From contig NC_063275.1 of assembly GCF_910591885.1 (NCBI RefSeq), positions 8,110,501 through 8,174,500 of the forward strand: a DNA stretch of 64,000 nucleotides, written 5' to 3'. Shown in pieces: positions 48,940 through 61,400 of this stretch. Source of the DNA: Bombus terrestris (Eukaryota; Arthropoda; Insecta; Hymenoptera; Apidae). A program made the position numbers and the translations under genes. Position 1 is the stretch's first letter; each line of letters begins with the position of its first letter. The notes beneath the pieces are model-generated. The model saw nothing but the letters and a program-made list of their open reading frames with translations, was not told where the DNA came from and searched no databases.

Positions 48940-49740
48940 CAAACATTGAGCTGATGGCAGGAGGTATTAAGTGGAATGGATTAAAGGGTTGCAACCCATG
49001 AGGCAATGGCGATCCTGAAGAACCGGTGAATATAACAGCAAGAGGACGATAACTCAAGCAAACCGGTAGTAACGATAGAACTACGTTACAGCCCCAGGGA
49101 GAAAAAACTTTTGATTTACTTCTGCGCAACGTTTGGTCATGTGCCCGTGTCCCATATATACGGTAAAGGACTGTTAACCCACTTCTGGACGAGCTACAAC
49201 GCGATACAGTCTGTATCGATCAGTCGATCACGTTCCTCTTTTCGCGTCTAGATAACCGACCAGTACCTCTTTCGTCGCTAGAAATGTCCGCCAAGGTAGG
49301 CTCCCTCTCAATACTCGTTTCTCCGCACCTTCTAACACTGCCTTCTGTACCTGTTCCCCTATGTCCCCTGTGGGAGTGGTACTCGAACCAGGCGACCTCG
49401 ACGATTCCTCCGTAATGCCAATAAGGAATGCCGGCAAGCATGCATTCTTGCAGACAGAAAATGTCGTGATCCGCCTGACCTGGTGGAAAAAAGCCTTGAT
49501 TAAATCGAGACGGAAGAGAGGCGCAGAGATTGTACAAACGACCGAGTATGTGCGTTTATGTAACCCGTACGTTTCCGCGATTGGGGAAGAGGGGAACGCG
49601 CAACAATCGCATTTCTTTTATAGGATGTTCACTGATTGTGAACGGGAAAATAGAAGTCTTGTTTACTTGTTTTTATTAATTTCCTTTTTTTTTTTTTTTT
49701 TTTGCAACGTCCGTCTTTGCAATCTGGGTCGCAGGTAACA
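48940..49740. other. G+C-richer island with frames open on both strands
   Basis: A plus frame of 125 codons (49361-49738) and minus frames of 105 (49220-49537), 69 and 68 codons overlap in balanced-composition sequence. None shows a domain I know. The plus frame ends in a poly-T run of 19 (49685-49703), which gives its Phe run and argues against it being coding. An old repeat, a UTR exon or a regulatory island would all fit. Confidence 0.3.
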
Positions 49741-52700
49741 TAATTATTTCGGCCGAATTCATGAACAATGCGATCCATTTATTACTCCCTTTTTTAATCT
49801 TTTACCGTGTTGCCTTTCCTACTTCCCTTTTTTCTTTTTCCTTTTTGGATAGTTGGTATGACAGTACTAGGTAGGTATTCTTATAAGTTTTGGAGAGGGA
49901 ATACAGAATGTAATAATCACTGTGATAATTTCGTAAATAATACTAATATTTTGTTGCGTTAACTGATAACATTTCTGAAAAGATGACCTTCTTCTCCCTT
50001 TTACTGTTTTCTGTGATATTCGTAATTATTCGGTTAGTTTAGAAGGAAATTTAAGAAAAATTTAAGTACAATGTATTTTAATAACAATACACTTTTATGT
50101 CTTTTTTCAAATTCTTGAAATTTTCTGAAAGTGAATTTCGTCAAATAGTTTTTGAAGATCTTTGAAGCTTTAAATTGTTTCATATTAAAAAGTTCTAGAG
50201 TGATCAGAATAAATGGTAGCGAGTTGCACAATACATGATAATAAAAGTTAAAGAAGAACAGCTTTTGTAAGCTTTTTGTCGATACATTAAATCTAGTATA
50301 ATCACGTTTTTTTATTATTTCGTGTGCTTTTGTTTAATTTCTATACTTACTGTATAATTAGGCGTTGATACCGATTGCACATAAGTACAATTTCCATTTC
50401 TCTCGAGAAACTTGTAATAATTTTCATTTAATCTCAAGAAATACACAACGAAATACTTTTATCAGTTATTAAAAACATTATAAACTATCTGAACAATTTA
50501 ATACTTACATAATTAGAATAAATTGGATGCTTTTCACTGTTTACATTTCCAAATGTAATTTGGAAATTATTAATAAAGATTGCGTATTTGTATATATTTG
50601 AATTTTAGTATATAAAATATTCAAAATATAATAGCGCTTCTTATAGTACCTAATATGTAACACAATTTTCCATCTATTGTAGGTCTCTTTTTTTAATTAT
50701 ATTCATAGAAATATGAATTTGCATAAATATTTGCATTCTATCTATTATCAATTTGTAATTTTCGTCACGTTATATGTGTCTCATATTGTCTCAATATAAT
50801 ATATTGTAAGAAAAACTTATTATCGTTTCATAATAAATGTAATGAGTAGAAGTAAACCTCATTTCTTTCTAAACATAGTAATCACAATCATCTAAAAAAA
50901 TATTGTGTATACTGGTGCGTTCAGTATATCGCATATAACTTTTTAAAGAACTGTAATCCAAAAATTTCAAGCTATCGATAATGTGCTTTTTGTCTATACA
51001 AATACTATAATCTATTGTAATTATGTGCTGTTTATCTATACAAATATTGTCGAAACTTCTACAGTTAAAGCAAACCTCGCTTGATGTTTCAAATACTGAA
51101 TAAAGGAAAAGTAAGTGTCCTAATACATATATTTACATAGTACAAATATTTTTGTATTTTATTCGCGGTAAATATTCGAGAAAAGGCAATGGTAAAGAGA
51201 GTAAAAAGAACATGAGAAAAGAGAAATAAAAAGGGAAATGGAAGATGTGAACGTAGTAGTATGAATAGTGATAAAAATTGCTGGATAAATAATAAAGGGG
51301 AAAGGAGAAACAAATATGAGTTAAGAAAAAAATAAAAGGTGAAAAAAGAATTGAAAGGAGAAATTGAGGCGATGAATATATTGACGTATGCATATTGTGT
51401 AGAACAGTCACTGATTGTAAAGAAAAAGAATGTATGCACGTGTATTAAAATAAGAGACAGACTAAAAAGGAAGAAAGGGGATGAAATATGATATATATAA
51501 AAAAAGAAACAGCCAGGAAGAGCATGGTATGGAAAAAATGGTAGAAAAACAGTACAAGGATAAGTAAAAAAAAATTCGTCGAGATAAAGATCAGCATGTA
51601 AAGAAACATTTTGTTTTTTTTTATTTTATTAAGGTTTTGGTAAGAACATGGTAATTCTTTTTGATCAAATTCCTTGCTTTAGAGGACGATCGTTTTCATT
51701 GATTTCCTTATTAAGACAAACTCAATGGCGATTGTAAATATAAATACACGATGCTGATGTTATAATTATAGAAAAACCTGTAGTACAAAATAACCATTAT
51801 GTTAGAAAAAAATATGGAGAATTCAGGATGATATGAATTAGTTCGTTATAATATCGTGGATATGATTTCTTGAGAGTAAATTATAGAATTTCGTTATTCG
51901 ATTAGTCGATCTAATTTGATGTATAATATAACTTTCTTATATCCTATTTGTGTGAACTACTACATTCAATTAAAATTACTAAATGTTTTAATAATTAGTA
52001 CTCTTCATACTATTTATTATCTTTGTAATACCAGATACAACATTTAAATTGAAGTTTTAAAAACATTATATATTTAATGTACATAGATTGGTGGTGATAT
52101 TCAACTTCCACTAACATTGTACACGTGAAGATACCTGCAGGGATCTGTTTTCATTTTGTAACACGATTTCAACTTGCATCCTTTTGTATTTTATAAATTA
52201 AAACTTTCTAATTTTTTTGCAAACTAAAAGGAATAAAGTTATAAAATGTATCTGTTTCTGCAATAACGATCGAGAGCTAATGTTTATATTTTGTACATGA
52301 AATTGAAAGTTTTCCAAGTGTTTGTATAATATCAGGATATTTTATTTTGTGTGTGGCTATTAATTTTATATAATTTGAATCACATATCATTGAATCATAT
52401 AATAATAAAAGACATTCTCAAATACTATATTATGTTGTCAAGAGAAAATAGAAAATTGAGTACAATTATTTATAAAAAAATTCAATCAAGTTTATATTAC
52501 ATATAAAAAATAAATTAGAATAATAAATACCTTATGGAAATCCATTACACGATTCAGAAGCGCAAAAGTACTTTCCATGATTTAAAATAAAATTGTTTAT
52601 TATAGTTATCTCGCACAATTATCTATCTCGTAAAACTTTAAAAAATTGTAGGATCTAAATGATATAAGAAATAGCAATGAAAAAATATTAGAGAAAGCCT

Positions 52701-52920
52701 TGCAATTTTCTTTCATAATCAAGATATTAAAAAAAGAAATTCAACGATATAAATTGTCTAAAAAAAAAAAGAAAGTTATAAAATAGAATATTACAAATGT
52801 TTACTATTACTAATAGACAATATTTATCCTCAATCCTCTCAGATCTGAATCTATTTAGACTATAAGGAAAACTGCAGTTTTAAATAAAGTTTCTTTTTTG
52901 CCTAAAAATTAAAGGCTATC
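49741..52920. other. A+T-rich sequence with no recognisable feature
   Basis: The section 51160-51600 is strikingly purine-rich on the + strand (runs such as aaaagggaaatggaag), which leaves long minus-strand frames open (116 and 92 codons) with Phe/Leu/Ser-rich low-complexity translations. I do not regard them as genes. Confidence 0.5.
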
Positions 52921-52945
52921 GCCGCGAGACTAAAGGCGAGATCTT

Positions 52946-53111
52946 CTATGTGTGTCCAATGCGCCTGTCGCGTCAGACGCAGCCTTATTTATACCCGAAT
53001 TACCCGACATGCGGCCAAAAGAAAAGCATGATTCTCCATTGTGATGGTACAAAGTACAAATGCGGAGTAAGACTGCGTTTGACGTAGATTCACACGTCGG
53101 ACACATATAGG
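52946..53111. repeat. Foldback element with about 48-bp arms
   Basis: The left arm (ctatgtgtgtccaatg, then CGTCAGACGCAGCCTTA at 52971-52987) and the right arm (TAAGACTGCGTTTGACG at 53068-53084, then tcggacacatatag at 53097-53110) are imperfect inverted copies around an 80-bp loop. The CpG-rich arms differ from the flanks. A MITE of unknown family or a structured RNA are both possible; divergence between the arms favours an ageing MITE. Confidence 0.6.
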
Positions 53112-53159
53112 AAATCAAGCCTTTAACGATTCGTCTGCGTAAAGTATCTCAAGTATCGT

Positions 53160-53560
53160 CGCGACGTCTCCAGGGAGGGAAATAATGAAGAATCGGAGGG
53201 CGACGACGCTCGTTCTTGCGAGGGGCAACCGGGCTTGTGGAGTTGCTTAATCGAGCGTGCGTTTTCAATGAATTATTCAAGATTGAGTGTCTAATAGTTG
53301 TCACGGCAGGCCGTGTTTAAGGAGGCGTTTATTCTCATTATCCAATCCGCGTTCACGCCTTTTCGTTTACGTCTAAACCTACACGTGTTCACGTGTCCTA
53401 TGTTTTTCTTCTTCTCTCTCCCTTCCTTTCTTTCTATCAGCGTCACCCTTCCTTTAATTCATGCGACTTCTATCATGCGACTAATACGATGTTGTCCTTC
53501 GGTTCGATATGGTTCTATTCACGGAGGGGACCATGATACTCGTTGAACGACTCAAAGTTT
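53160..53560. other. G+C-richer island beside the foldback element
   Basis: CpG-bearing sequence (53160-53260, with gagggcgacgacgctcgttc) leads into a pyrimidine-rich section (53400-53460). The 82-codon frame 53298-53546 is unrecognised. Probably regulatory or neutral. Confidence 0.2.
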
Positions 53561-54519
53561 TATCATTAATGCGTGTATACAACTGAATTACCAATATAAT
53601 CGATCTTCCTCACAGGAAATTGAAGTTTCATTCGGATTTGTGAAAGGTTTTGGTATTTTTTAGAAGTCCTTTAATATTGTAGCGCCTTATGTCTACTCGT
53701 ATTTTGTACTGGATTTATCTTATATAATTTCCTATATCGCACACTGCGAAAAAAGTTTTGGTAATAAATACGTGTGATACATCATTTTCTTTCTTATCTT
53801 ATATAAGTATCTTGATGATTTATTATCAGAATTGTCTTCTATAAAATACGTGCATATGGGCAGTAAAATTGAACAATTTCGTATAGTTTAATCGTGTATT
53901 TATGTCATTACTATGTCTCTGATATTAAATTATTAAATATTACTATCAACAAAATAAGTTCTTGTTCAAAATTAAAACAAAACTTAACATGTTATATGTT
54001 ACAACCTAATGGTATTACGATAGTTCCATCAATAATATTACGATAGATTAATTTAATATTATTATCTGTTTTCGAATGTTCTTGGAAAAAGCGTCAAAAT
54101 TTGACTAAAAATCTACGAGCATACACTTGTCCATGTTTCTACAATTTAGGATATTTGAGTACATTTCACCCAAATCCTTAAGTGATCATTACTCAAGTGT
54201 AATATTATAAAAAACGATCTATTTGATGACTTATTGTTGAATGAAAATTAACGGGTTCTATAAAAATATTTATCACGAAGCCCACAACTTTATGAGTTAA
54301 ATAAATATAATTCTTCAGTAATACATATAACAATTATATGTAACGTAATGAATATATTGTTTAAACATTTCGTCGACTCTCATCAGTCTCTATATCTGTA
54401 TAAAATGTTACTATGTGTGTTATAAGACTTTTCAGTACTACTCCACTTTGACCATATTTCTCCCATTAAGATCGACAATAATTCCAGTAGCACCGATTCG
54501 ATTCATATAAAACCACGAA

Positions 54520-54970
54520 TAATCCACTAACAAGTAATCTCGATGTCGCGTTGTCGCGCGAAAGGAGGCCATTAAACTTTCATTAGTCACGTTGTTTACG
54601 ATCAGTACTATTTAGCGGATCGCGGAGTAACATTAATCGGCTAGCGCCTAACTATATTTATACTGGCGTTCGCTATACTTAGGCAGTCAGAATTTGTATT
54701 GTACGCATTGGTATACATGCGCTACAGACGCCGACTGAGTTACATGAATAGCGTATTGCGAAAAGCACGGTTATAATTGCAATAATCAGCAGCGAATAAT
54801 ATTATTAGCCGCGGTTGGAGACCGCTATACTCTGATACACGATCGCCTCTTTAAAATATTGCCGCTGGAACGACCCCGCTAAACTTATTACCCCGAAACA
54901 AGCGGCAATTTTAACCGCGATTCCAGTAGAAATTGCACCCCCATATTGCGTCGATTGTTATTATTGAAAG
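54520..54970. other. CpG- and TAAT-rich island, enhancer-like
   Basis: About 450 bp have markedly higher G+C than the flanks, no open frame, and many short motifs such as attaatcgg, attattagccgcggttgg and ttaaccgcgattcc. CCGC(G/T) boxes repeat (54811, 54861, 54914), and agccgcggtt (54809-54818) and aaccgcgatt (54913-54922) form a partial inverted pair. The texture resembles conserved non-coding regulatory DNA of insects. This is a composition-based judgement. Confidence 0.3.
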
Positions 54971-54999
54971 AAACGCCAGCTATGCTTTATATTATATTA

Positions 55000-56990
55000 C
55001 TCTTGTAATTAGATTGCTGTATGCGAATGTATTCTTCGAAATGAAACGGTGGTGTATTAGTCGCATATTGATCACTAGGTAAGAAATTATCCTTCTTTCT
55101 ACAGTGTTGAGACCTTTCAATAACGTATAAGTTTCGAAATTCATTTGCATGTCCGTAAAATGAGATATATAGTACGTACAGTATAGACGTAGAATACGTA
55201 GATAACAGCAATAACAGGACGCGAATCGTTTTATAATACAAACACGAGCAAAAACAGAAGTTTCATACCTTGAAACTTGTAGTTAATACACGGGTACCTG
55301 ACGGGTTTTCAAACTTAATTTTTTTCGAAAACAAAGCCTTAATTAAAAAATGTTATTCGTCTTTTTCGATTTATGTTTACATGTAGAATCACCATTTGGC
55401 CGATTACACCATGATTTTGGAGACATCGTATATAACGCAATAAATTTCTCACTATTATTGGACACAATGTCCAGCAATTAGTGTAACAATATGCGTATGA
55501 ATGATGTATATGGCTGACAGATAAATATATGTAGGTGTATGTATATTAAGCTCAAAAATGCTAAATGATGGAAGAAAACGACAAGTTCTTTTTAAAGAGG
55601 GATATATGTGTATTGGCTTGGATCAGTTGAAAACACAGTCGCAAACACTACCTAATAATACCAAAGGTCTATTATATATTGAGACCTTCGTACATGTATC
55701 TTCGGAACGCATGATTTCCCGAAACTAAAATTTTATATTTTATATCTATTATCCCATTCAATGATATACACCAAATTTCGTCGTGATCAGCCACCAGGGT
55801 CATTAATATGGAATAATAACCATATTTGTTAGGTTTCATACAAACTTGTTATTAAATCTTTGGGTACTGGTTGGTAAATCGCATAGAACAGTAAATAATA
55901 TTGTTAATAAACGTATTTAATAATGTGTATACATTAAGTGACAGTATGTATATACATTTCAAAGTTCAATAAAATAAAAAAGTTAATAATGTAATAGTAT
56001 GCCATTCCGTAATTATACAGTAATTTAGTATTATTTAATGATACGTGGTAATCAAATGATGAAGAAAATCCTGCGAGTTCAAATACTTTGACTTATACTT
56101 ATTACCACATCACATTGTTATTGGCGGAATTATCCCAGCTCTTATAACTTTATCTACCAAAATGTACTTTTTTTTATATAATTAAGTAAATATCTTCATT
56201 TAAAGAAGATTCTTTTGGGTTCTTAATAGTAACATAGCAGAATAATTATTTGAAGAAAGAATATTATATATAAACTTTTGTTAAATTAAGCTTTCTTAAC
56301 GTGCTCTATCAAACATTTTTACCAAGACAGTCCAAATATTAAAACATTATAAGGATAACGTCTTGATAGTATAACTGAAATACAAGCTTGCGCTCTGGTC
56401 TGATTTCATGATAATTTTAATGTAGTTTCTCTTAATTAGTTTCTATATTATAATAAAATTAAAAAAATTATAATACTACAACAGAACACTATTCAATGTC
56501 ATTAAACGTCATTAAACTTAAATGTATTCCATATATGTATATTTTTGAAAGCTTCTTTCATGTACCTGTTATCATACCGCGGTATTCTGCTAATATTATA
56601 TCATTGAGGGGACGACAAATAATTTATTTATAGTTACTATTTCATACTTTTCAAATCAGAACAAGAAACTGTAATTAATTATAATCATTTTATAATTATA
56701 AATTATTCATCATGAAACAAATCCTTTTGAAATGCTATAATTATAGAGAATTTTATCCTATATTCCAGATTAGAGAAATTCTAATAATATCTAATTCCAC
56801 AGTATTTTCAGTTTTCATTATCGTCATTATTAACGTACATACGTACGCGGAGTTGATGCGACGTGACGTTAAAACCTACTTAAAAGAACTACAATTTTCC
56901 TTCTTAAACAGCAAACAAAATTCTAACTATATAGGGTTAAGAACCTTGCAATAAAATCAATTTTTCTTGCCGAAAATTAACCGAGTTCCT
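55000..56990. other. A+T-rich sequence, no gene recognised
   Basis: A phrase ataccttgaaacttgta at 55266-55282 recurs at 60101-60117, suggesting scattered old repeat fragments. Open frames do not exceed 84 codons and are unrecognised. Confidence 0.45.
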
Positions 56991-56999
56991 CATCAGACT

Positions 57000-57540
57000 G
57001 CCGACTGAAATATATAAATAGCGTTCAAAATACAGAGGAGCAGTTTCCGGAACAAGGAGGGAAAATGCGATATCCTTTCGTGGAAGGAACTGAGAACCAA
57101 TTAATCCGTCCTTCGTGAAATCGACGGAACGGTTGCAATAAATTCGTGCCACGATCCCACGATTCGACCCCCGTCGAAGATAAAGTATGTCATCGTCGGC
57201 GATGCGAGTCGTACGCGCCGATAGTCGTCGGGAAAGTTCTCGTTTTCGTGCGGATACGACCGGTCACCGAATATATAGGAGTGACGTGGCGCCGAGATGC
57301 GTGTAAGAAGGGTGATACGAAATATCGTCGACCACGTTTCGTGCCTCTTGCCATGCTACCCGATACACATTGGCCTACTTTTTGAATCGAGGGAACCAAG
57401 ACCGAGAACACATTCAGGGAACAGAAACGCATGCAAAAGTGAACTTCCACAGATGTTCGCCACGGTATTTAAATGCCTCGTCAAATCAGATTGGACGTTA
57501 TTGAGACGATTGATCGACGAATCGAACTAATCGTGATTGT
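57000..57540. other. CpG-rich island with frames open on both strands
   Basis: Frames of 79 and 77 codons (plus) and 86 and 71 codons (minus) overlap within 57.0-57.5 kb, as expected of CpG-rich DNA with few stops. None resembles a known protein. The plus strand has several TATA-like and CGTCG motifs (tatataaatagcgtt, 57011-57025), so a promoter is possible. Confidence 0.25.
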
Positions 57541-57664
57541 TTCTTGCAGATGACATTGAAATGTTGTGAAATTATGGAATAAAGGAAATAGTAGTTCGAG
57601 AATTCAATGACATTTCATGTGTTTTTGTAAAAGAACCTTAAGTTTTATACCTTGCTTTACTAGT

Positions 57665-58415
57665 GCAAACAAAAGTGTTTGAACACTTAAAAATCGTTTA
57701 TGTGTATGTTATTAAACGTTTCAAGATTTCATTAGCATGGTAATGAGACATGACAGTCATGTATATTGGTGAAATGTAAAACCAACTTAACATATAGGAG
57801 ATACAAGATATTTATTGCAAACATATTTAAAAAATAAAAAACTAGTGTAGGTGCAGCATGTATGTAAGATCGTAAATCTTGGGATAATTCAGGGATCGAT
57901 TCTGTAGTCTGAAAATCGAGTTTTTTTTTTTATTATAAAGTAATTAGATAAAATACAAAAATAAACAACAATTAATATCCGTCTATAACAATAAATAACA
58001 ATAATTATATGAATGAGAAATAACAAGTTTTGTACAATGTTTACCTGAAAATCGAGAATCGATTTTCAACGTCCTGAGCTACCAATCTTTCTTCTTCAGT
58101 CTTTAAAATCTTAAATAACTATTCTGTAACCTTGTCTGTCTCTAATGTAACTCGCTGTCCGTTCGTTTGGGAAAATGCGTGCCTCTCAAAAATGGTTGTC
58201 CGTAAAACAAAAGAAGATCGCTCTGCCCGTGAAACAAAGCCTGTCGTGCTACCCGTAAAACAAAAAGAATCCCTATCCCACATGAACTCTAGGGAGTTTA
58301 CATGTATATTCACTTTAAAGATATAAGTGCTAAATATGGTCTTACTGAATATGGGAAATTATTAATATAATAGTTATATAATTAACTGCTGAAATACTTA
58401 TATAATCTCTGCGAA
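57665..58415 (+). repeat. Family A repeat, copy 3, with a 0.5-kb distinct centre
   Basis: The left block (acaaaagtgtttgaacactt at 57669-57688 through acgtttcaagatttcattag, gacagtcatg and ttattgcaaacatat at about 57826) and the right block (ataagtgctaaatatgg at 58323 through ggaaattattaatataat, ctgctgaaatactta and ctctgcgaaatgta) match copies 1 and 2. The 0.5 kb between them is unshared and contains three imperfect tandem units. Confidence 0.6.
58199..58278 (+). repeat. Three imperfect tandem units of 26-27 bp
   Basis: CCGTAAAACAAAAG, CCGTGAAACAAAGC and CCGTAAAACAAAAA start at 58200, 58227 and 58253. A looser fourth unit (tccgttcgtttggg) lies upstream at about 58158. They sit inside the variable centre of family A copy 3. 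No function is apparent. Confidence 0.65.
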
Positions 58416-58499
58416 ATGTATATATATGTATAAAATGTACATATTTTCTAAATATATTCGAATACTTCGTCAACTCTATTACAAATAATTTGTCACTTC

Positions 58500-61400
58500 C
58501 CCTTCATGTAACCATCAAAGTAGAAATTAAGTTTACCTACGTAAATATTATGTAATTATGCCGAATACTTGTTTTAAGACCACACATATAGTTTCTTTTA
58601 CTTCCGAAGACTATTTATATCCAAAACCAAAATTACAACTACTATTAGAATATTAATAAAACTACTAATAAAATGTAGTACTATAGCAATATCGAAATAG
58701 ATATGTGGTATTGAAAATCTTCGTCACAATTACTTCCAAATTAAAGAAATCTTACCATCATAAAATTCAAACATTAATGTTTATTGATAACTGTTATTAA
58801 CAAAATATAACAATGTAGCTCAAAATCTTGATTACAATTACTGCTTTTACAACAGTTACTAGTTGTCAGTGATTACTCACAAATAAGTCGTGTGCTAATG
58901 CTCCATAGATTTGTCCTACATTTGGACTTGTTGTTTGAGTAAAGAACTGTTTTGAATATCATTGATTGCTTGCAAACAACGATTCGTTATCTTATATTCA
59001 AATTATTACGCCCAATTCTGGCGTAGAAATATGATTTTTTACGTTGTAGGTATTATATATTTTTAGATTGTAGGTGTACTTGAACGCCGAGGTCGAAAGG
59101 TGACAGAGGAAGAGATTTTCAGTCTGTGGGACTCGGTATTTTTGTGAGTCTCTGAAGTCCGATAAGCTGCGATTATTGCATGTCGAATTCCGGAATCCTA
59201 TTCCGGATTATGAACTTCTGATAAAATTGTCGATATTTTAGTTACATCCTTAAAACGTTAGGAAATGTGAAAGTGAAAATTATACAAACATGGCATGTTA
59301 AATAAGATCGATATTGAATGTATGTCGAAAATCCTTCTGAGATGTTCTATTATAATGTTCATCGTCGTTTTAAAAATAAAAGTTATTTTTATTACCCACT
59401 CTTAAGATCGCAAAATGTTCCTAAATTTAATGAAAACTGATTTGGTAAAATGAATAACATCTTGTTGGGAAGCTCCTTGTCAACATGATAAGTGATGCTT
59501 TAGAATTAATTAAGTATATATAAACGTACCGAATAATTTTATATTAAATGTAACGAATAATTTGAAGCGTGTCTTTAACGATATAAATAAAGTTGCTAAG
59601 TATTATGGTTATGAGGTAATTACGTAAGTTAATATCGTCTGCTCCCTCCCTATTACGTTTATACAAAATAAATAAATATAATGTACCAAGCTAAGGCGAT
59701 AAAAAAATGATACAATCTTATTTTATAAGTTTAGTTATATAATAATTGTATAAGTTATTGATATATTTTAATGAAGTAGATAAATATAAAATATCAAGCT
59801 GAGGTAGTACAAATGGTACAATCTCCTTTTTTCACGTAAAAATGTAGAATTTTGTTTACTAGTAAAGTACTCTGTTCAATAATAGTAATACGAGCATTGA
59901 TGATGTATCCCGCGTCTACTCGAATTTAATGCTACACTGAGCGAAGCTACAACACTGTATAATTAAAAAGAGGAAATACGAAACAGTTGTACTTTTAAAT
60001 TTGACCCTCTAAATGTGAAACTTTAATTCGACACATATGTACAATGGCATCGCATTCGCTTCAATATTTTTACAATTGCAAATCGCAATATTGACTAACA
60101 TACCTTGAAACTTGTATATATTTTAATGTACAAATATTACATTATACATATAAATATATGTATAAATGTGTATATTAATAAGTAATAAATAATGCAAGGA
60201 ATTATTTAAATTCGATATTTGAACAGTTACATTGTACATCTTATAAATAACCTTTCTTATATCTTTTAAATAATTCATTATAAGAATTACTACTAAAAAT
60301 ACGAAGCTAATCACACACGTAGGATGTCTCACTTAAATTGAACATTTAAATTCTATTCCGTTTATTATCGAAGATAAGGAAAGATAATTAAAAGAAATAT
60401 TTCCAGACAGATCTTATATATTCTTGTATGGAAATACGTTCAAGAATAATATCTGATGTGTTAATTTTTCAAATCTTGTGTAGTTCAACGTATAAGTATA
60501 AAAGGTCAGAAATGTGGTTCTATTAAAGAAATATACATCTACAGATGATTCAAGCATTTACTGCAAATGAACCTAGTTAATATTTTCCTTATAAAAATAC
60601 TAACCTTTTCAATGTACAATTACTTCACTAAGATTGAGTATGGATATAGCTGTGTGGTATATTTAGGTGGAAATGTTTCAGGTTGTTTTATTTCTACATG
60701 AACATTGCTTTCGGAGAATTCCATAGAATCCGGTTATAAGATATAAACGCACTCGTACATTTGATACCAAGAGAGAATAGTAAAATTCATAAAAATAAAC
60801 AGTTTTGAATCGGTAGATAATTAAATTAAGTTAAATTTCGAAAATAATAGAAGCTTATGAAATCAGATTTCACTTATAATAAGTACTCAAAATTGTGGGT
60901 AGTCATGAAAAGAAATTCTCTTAATGCTTTAATATTAAAAATTTAGGTAAAATTTATTTTTAATTTTCGGACGCATACTTTTAAAACCTTTATATCGATA
61001 TCATACTGTATAGAGATATTATAAGCATAATCATTATAAAATAGAAAAAAGATGCTGTGCAAATAATTCTTCAACTCATTTTGATAATTGAGAATTACAT
61101 GAAAAATATATCAACGTTATCTACGTGTACCACTTCTAACAGAGAAACAAGCAATAAAAAGATTTTGATTTTTGATTAAAGCATCGAATCGTTTATCATT
61201 GAACTTATCTTCGAATGATTTTGTCATTTAGTAGTAATAGTGATCGACTTCACTAAAAGTACATACTCATAAAATGATCACGTCTCATAACGATATTTTA
61301 TACTTATGCCTCAGACCTTGATCATACAAAGAGCTGCGAGCGGCAGAGCTGTCACTGCGTCGCTGCGTTGCTGCTCAATTGCTGTATAGATTATTTCATG

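Noticed and set aside
49220..49738. Opposing open frames of 105 and 125 codons as overlapping genes
   Set aside because: Both look random in residue use, neither has a known domain, and the plus frame runs into a 19-base poly-T.
51089..51439. Minus-strand frames of 116 and 92 codons
   Set aside because: Both arise from purine-rich DNA on the plus strand; the Phe/Leu/Ser-rich, membrane-like translation is a composition effect.
57146..57530. Plus-strand frames in the 57-kb CpG island as an exon
   Set aside because: Frames are open on both strands at once, as expected from CpG-rich DNA, with no convincing splice sites or protein similarity.
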